From an uncultured Lachnospiraceae bacterium (GTDB lineage Bacteria; Bacillota; Clostridia; Lachnospirales; Lachnospiraceae), in the NCBI GenBank assembly GCA_937916415.1, contig CALGGH010000016.1, positions 1 through 8,020 of the forward strand: a DNA stretch of 8,020 nucleotides, read 5' to 3'. A model generated the notes under the pieces. That model worked only from the letters and a program-made list of their open reading frames with translations, ran no database searches and was not told the DNA's origin. The translations under genes and the position numbers were made by a program. Shown here in pieces: positions 5,615 to 8,020 of this stretch (within the stretch, counting starts at the first letter, position 1; every line of letters begins with the position of its first letter).

Positions 5615-6724
5615 ATGAAAGCAAATCTCACGTTCGGATTCATAGGACTCGGGCTCATCGGAGGTTCGATCGCAAAGGCACTCAGGAAAGCTTATCCGAA
5701 ATGCCGCATCCTGCTTTTTACCAGAAGCGAGTCAACTTACGCCATGGCACTCGGCGACGGCGTGGCCGATGAAAAGCTCGACCTGCATGACGACAGGTGG
5801 GCCAAATGCGACTACGTATTCCTGTGCGCGCCCGTCGAAACAAACAACGCGCTCCTGTCGGACGTCGCGCCGCAGATTGGCCCCGACACGATCGTCACCG
5901 ACGTGGGCAGCGTAAAGGGGCCAATACTGGACGAGGTGATCTCGCTAGGCCTCGAGGAACACTTCATAGGCGGCCATCCCATGGCCGGTTCGGAGAGGTA
6001 CGGCTACGCTAATTCCAATCCCGTGATCCTGGAAAACGCGTATTACATACTCGCCCCCACGGACAAGGTTTCCAGGGCCCGCGTGGACGAGCTGCGTGAC
6101 ATCGTTGAATCCATCGGCACCATACCGCTCATACTCGACGCCGGGCTGCACGACTACGTGACGGGTGCCATATCGCACCTGCCGCACGTCATCAGCGCGG
6201 CTCTCGTGAACCTCGTTCACGACGAGGACAATGCCGACGGCATCATGAAGCTCGTGGCAGCAGGCGGATTCAAGGACATCACACGCATCTCGTCATCCTC
6301 GCCCGACATTTGGCAGCAGATCTGCCTGACCAACAAGACAAACATACTGACGCTGCTCGATCATTACGTGAGCTCTCTGGAGACGATACGGGACGAAATA
6401 AGCCGTACCGAAGAAAAAAGAATCCATGAATTCTTTGAAAAGGCCCGTGCTTACAGGGAATCCTTCACGAATTCAAACGCCGGCCCCATCAAGACCGAGT
6501 ACGTGATAACCGTGGACATTGCCGACAAACCGGGAGCGATCGCTACCATAGCCTCCATCCTGTCGGGTGAGTCGATCAACATCAAGAACATCGGCATCAA
6601 TCACAACCGTGAGTTCCAGCAGGGAGCGCTGCGCATAGAGTTCTACAGAAAGGAAGACACCGAGGCGGCCATCAGAGTCATGACGAAACACGGCTACGTC
6701 ATTCATTCAAAAGATAATACGTAA
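5615..6724 (+). CDS. tyrA: Prephenate dehydrogenase with C-terminal ACT domain
   Basis: Oxidatively decarboxylates prephenate to 4-hydroxyphenylpyruvate with NAD(P), the committed step towards tyrosine, in the cytoplasm. The 369-residue protein opens with a Rossmann fold carrying GFIGLGLIGGS at 8-18. It continues with APVETN (72-77), DVGSVKGPI (96-104) and the substrate-pocket motif GGHPMAGSE (119-127), and has ISHLPH (186-191) in the helical dimerisation domain. The last 75 residues (about 295-369) form an ACT domain beginning EYVITVDIADKPGAIATIAS, with NIKNIGINH further on; this domain usually gives feedback control by an aromatic amino acid, most likely tyrosine. There is no fused chorismate mutase. 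Length and domain order fit the monofunctional Gram-positive type. It is the first gene of a pair with aroA, 23 nt downstream. Cyclohexadienyl (arogenate) dehydrogenase activity cannot be excluded from sequence. Confidence 0.95.
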   Translation: MKANLTFGFIGLGLIGGSIAKALRKAYPKCRILLFTRSESTYAMALGDGVADEKLDLHDDRWAKCDYVFLCAPVETNNALLSDVAPQIGPDTIVTDVGSVKGPILDEVISLGLEEHFIGGHPMAGSERYGYANSNPVILENAYYILAPTDKVSRARVDELRDIVESIGTIPLILDAGLHDYVTGAISHLPHVISAALVNLVHDEDNADGIMKLVAAGGFKDITRISSSSPDIWQQICLTNKTNILTLLDHYVSSLETIRDEISRTEEKRIHEFFEKARAYRESFTNSNAGPIKTEYVITVDIADKPGAIATIASILSGESINIKNIGINHNREFQQGALRIEFYRKEDTEAAIRVMTKHGYVIHSKDNT

Positions 6725-6736
6725 CAGATCATCCTC

Positions 6737-6741
6737 AGGAG
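6737..6741 (+). promoter_or_regulatory. Ribosome binding site of aroA
   Basis: AGGAG, six bases before the ATG at 6748-6750 and only 12 bases after the tyrA stop codon. It supports the aroA start and translation of both genes from one message. Confidence 0.8.
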
Positions 6742-6747
6742 CGCTAC

Positions 6748-8020
6748 ATGATCACGTATAAAGTACCATGCATATACAATAAAATACCAAAAGCAGCACG
6801 TTTACAAACTCACGCCGTCACGGTACCCGGTTCAAAAAGCATAACCAACCGCGCACTGCTGATCGCGGCGCTTGCAAGCGGCCGGTCGACGATTAAGAAC
6901 GCACTCTTTTCCGACGACTCCAGGGTTTTTATCGACTGCATCCGCAGCCTGGGCATCGATGCTGACGCCAATGAATCTTCCAAAACCATAGTGATAGACG
7001 GTACCGGCGGCGTGCTGCCGGGATCAGGAGAAATATACGTCGGAAGCGCAGGAACCGCGGCCAGGTTTCTGACCGCTGCCCTTGGGCTTTCAAACGGTGA
7101 TTACGTGCTTAATTCATCCGAACAGATGAAGCGCCGTCCCATCGCTCCCCTGCTTGAAACCCTGAAGGCTCAGGGAACCGAAGTGTCTTTTGAGGAAAAG
7201 GAGGGTCATTTTCCGTTCAGGCTGCATTCTCACGGATTTAACGGAAGTCCCATGTCCGTAAACATAGATGACAGTTCACAGTTCCTTAGTGCGCTGCTGA
7301 TCGCATCCGTCATGTCGGATCAGGACGTTCGCATCGACGTGACCGGTCATCACGGGATGTCATACATTGACATGACCGTAAAAATGACGGAACAGTTCGG
7401 CGTCAACGTTGACGAACGTTCCGGAATGTCGGATAAAAAAGAAACAGACAAGTACGAAAACGTCGGCAAGACATTCAGCATATCTGCGGACGAGGCTTAT
7501 ACTGGTAGGGATTATTATATAGAGCCCGACATGAGCGCTGCGGCTTACTTTTTTGCCGCATCTCCGATCCTGGGCATAAGGACGCTCGTCAGGGGCACCT
7601 CGTTTGATTCAATGCAGGGCGACGTGGAGTTCGTCAGGGCCTTGGAAAAGATTGGCTGCACGGCCGAGGAATCACCCGACGGCATAATCATGAATCCCCC
7701 GAAAGATGGCTCCATACGTGGCATCGACATAGACATGTCGGCTTATTCCGATCAGGCGATCACGTTGGCATGCGTGGCTCCCTTCGCGGATGCACCGACC
7801 ACGATCAGAGGCATAGGACACATACGCCTGCAGGAATCGGACAGGCTGAGCGCCATAGCTAATGAAATGCGTAAAATGGGAATAGCCGTGGACGAAACGT
7901 CTGATTCCATCACGATCCATCCCGGCTCTCCCTCTCCCGCCATAATAGAGACGTATGACGATCACCGCATCGCCATGGGCTTTTCCCTAATAGGATTAAG
8001 AAGCCCCGGGATTGAAATAT
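6748..8020 (+). CDS. aroA: 3-phosphoshikimate 1-carboxyvinyltransferase (EPSP synthase), C-terminus cut by the window edge
   Basis: Transfers the enolpyruvyl group of PEP to shikimate 3-phosphate, the sixth step of the shikimate pathway. I read 424 uninterrupted codons from the ATG at 6748 to the window edge without a stop. The family is usually about 420-450 residues, so only a few residues are likely missing. Landmarks: PGSKSITNRAL at 27-37 (Lys30, Ser31 and Arg35 contact substrate), GSAGTAARFLTAAL at 99-112, MKRRPIAPLL (127-136), SSQ at 176-178, the catalytic Asp335 in DMSAYSDQAIT, HIRLQESDRL with ESDR at 363-366, and DDHRIAMG from 404. The usual Asn of the NAGT motif is Ser100 and the position of E. 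coli Pro101 is Phe107. A charged loop (about 223-243, rich in Lys, Asp and Glu) looks longer than usual. It sits 23 nt after tyrA and has its own ribosome site, so the two are probably one operon. Confidence 0.96.
   Translation, partial: MITYKVPCIYNKIPKAARLQTHAVTVPGSKSITNRALLIAALASGRSTIKNALFSDDSRVFIDCIRSLGIDADANESSKTIVIDGTGGVLPGSGEIYVGSAGTAARFLTAALGLSNGDYVLNSSEQMKRRPIAPLLETLKAQGTEVSFEEKEGHFPFRLHSHGFNGSPMSVNIDDSSQFLSALLIASVMSDQDVRIDVTGHHGMSYIDMTVKMTEQFGVNVDERSGMSDKKETDKYENVGKTFSISADEAYTGRDYYIEPDMSAAAYFFAASPILGIRTLVRGTSFDSMQGDVEFVRALEKIGCTAEESPDGIIMNPPKDGSIRGIDIDMSAYSDQAITLACVAPFADAPTTIRGIGHIRLQESDRLSAIANEMRKMGIAVDETSDSITIHPGSPSPAIIETYDDHRIAMGFSLIGLRSPGIEI

Noticed and set aside
7545..7965. Minus-strand open frames at the right end
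   Set aside because: They are opposite aroA, whose motifs (Asp335, ESDR, DDHR) are clear in the plus frame.

Overview
The window looks like a chromosomal core region from a moderately GC-rich member of the Firmicutes, most likely a Lachnospiraceae-type Clostridium. This rests on remembered family resemblance, not a search: the leucyl-tRNA synthetase N-terminus, the EF-G-like GTPase, a PocR-domain hybrid histidine kinase and a TyrA with a C-terminal ACT domain all resemble that group. Shine-Dalgarno sites are strong (AAGGAG, GGAGG, AAAGGA, AGGAG). I see no phage, insertion sequence, CRISPR array, tRNA or rRNA.

Layout. The left two thirds is on the minus strand. Reading in the direction of transcription it holds an EF-G paralogue (5415 to 3325), a large hybrid sensor kinase (3268 to 506) and the first 110 codons of leuS (332 to the window edge). 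The right third is on the plus strand and carries tyrA (5615 to 6724) and aroA (6748 to beyond the end, nearly complete). The two groups are divergent around an AT-rich 199-bp intergenic region. That region holds plausible promoters for both sides and several inverted repeats that would lie in the leader RNA of the EF-G paralogue.

How the genes relate. tyrA and aroA are 23 nt apart and both belong to aromatic amino acid synthesis: AroA makes EPSP, the chorismate precursor, and TyrA acts after chorismate mutase towards tyrosine. The minus-strand genes are co-oriented. Two of them concern translation (leuS and the EF-G paralogue), and the kinase between them is a sensor of unknown ligand. Nothing visible proves that the kinase regulates either neighbour.

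Most notable points. (1) A 34-bp tandem repeat, four copies, begins inside the last codons of the kinase gene, so its last ten codons plus stop are repeated three more times downstream, between the kinase and leuS. Each copy can form a small stem-loop, and the changes within the stems keep base pairing. (2) The EF-G paralogue lacks the catalytic switch II histidine and has a degenerate guanine-specificity motif. (3) The leader of that gene could form a hairpin at the predicted 5' end and displays its ribosome binding site in the loop of a second small hairpin. (4) The kinase has a receiver-like domain that has lost its phosphoacceptor, lying before an intact one. I do not see a clearly new multi-gene system here; the repeat array is the best candidate for something undescribed.
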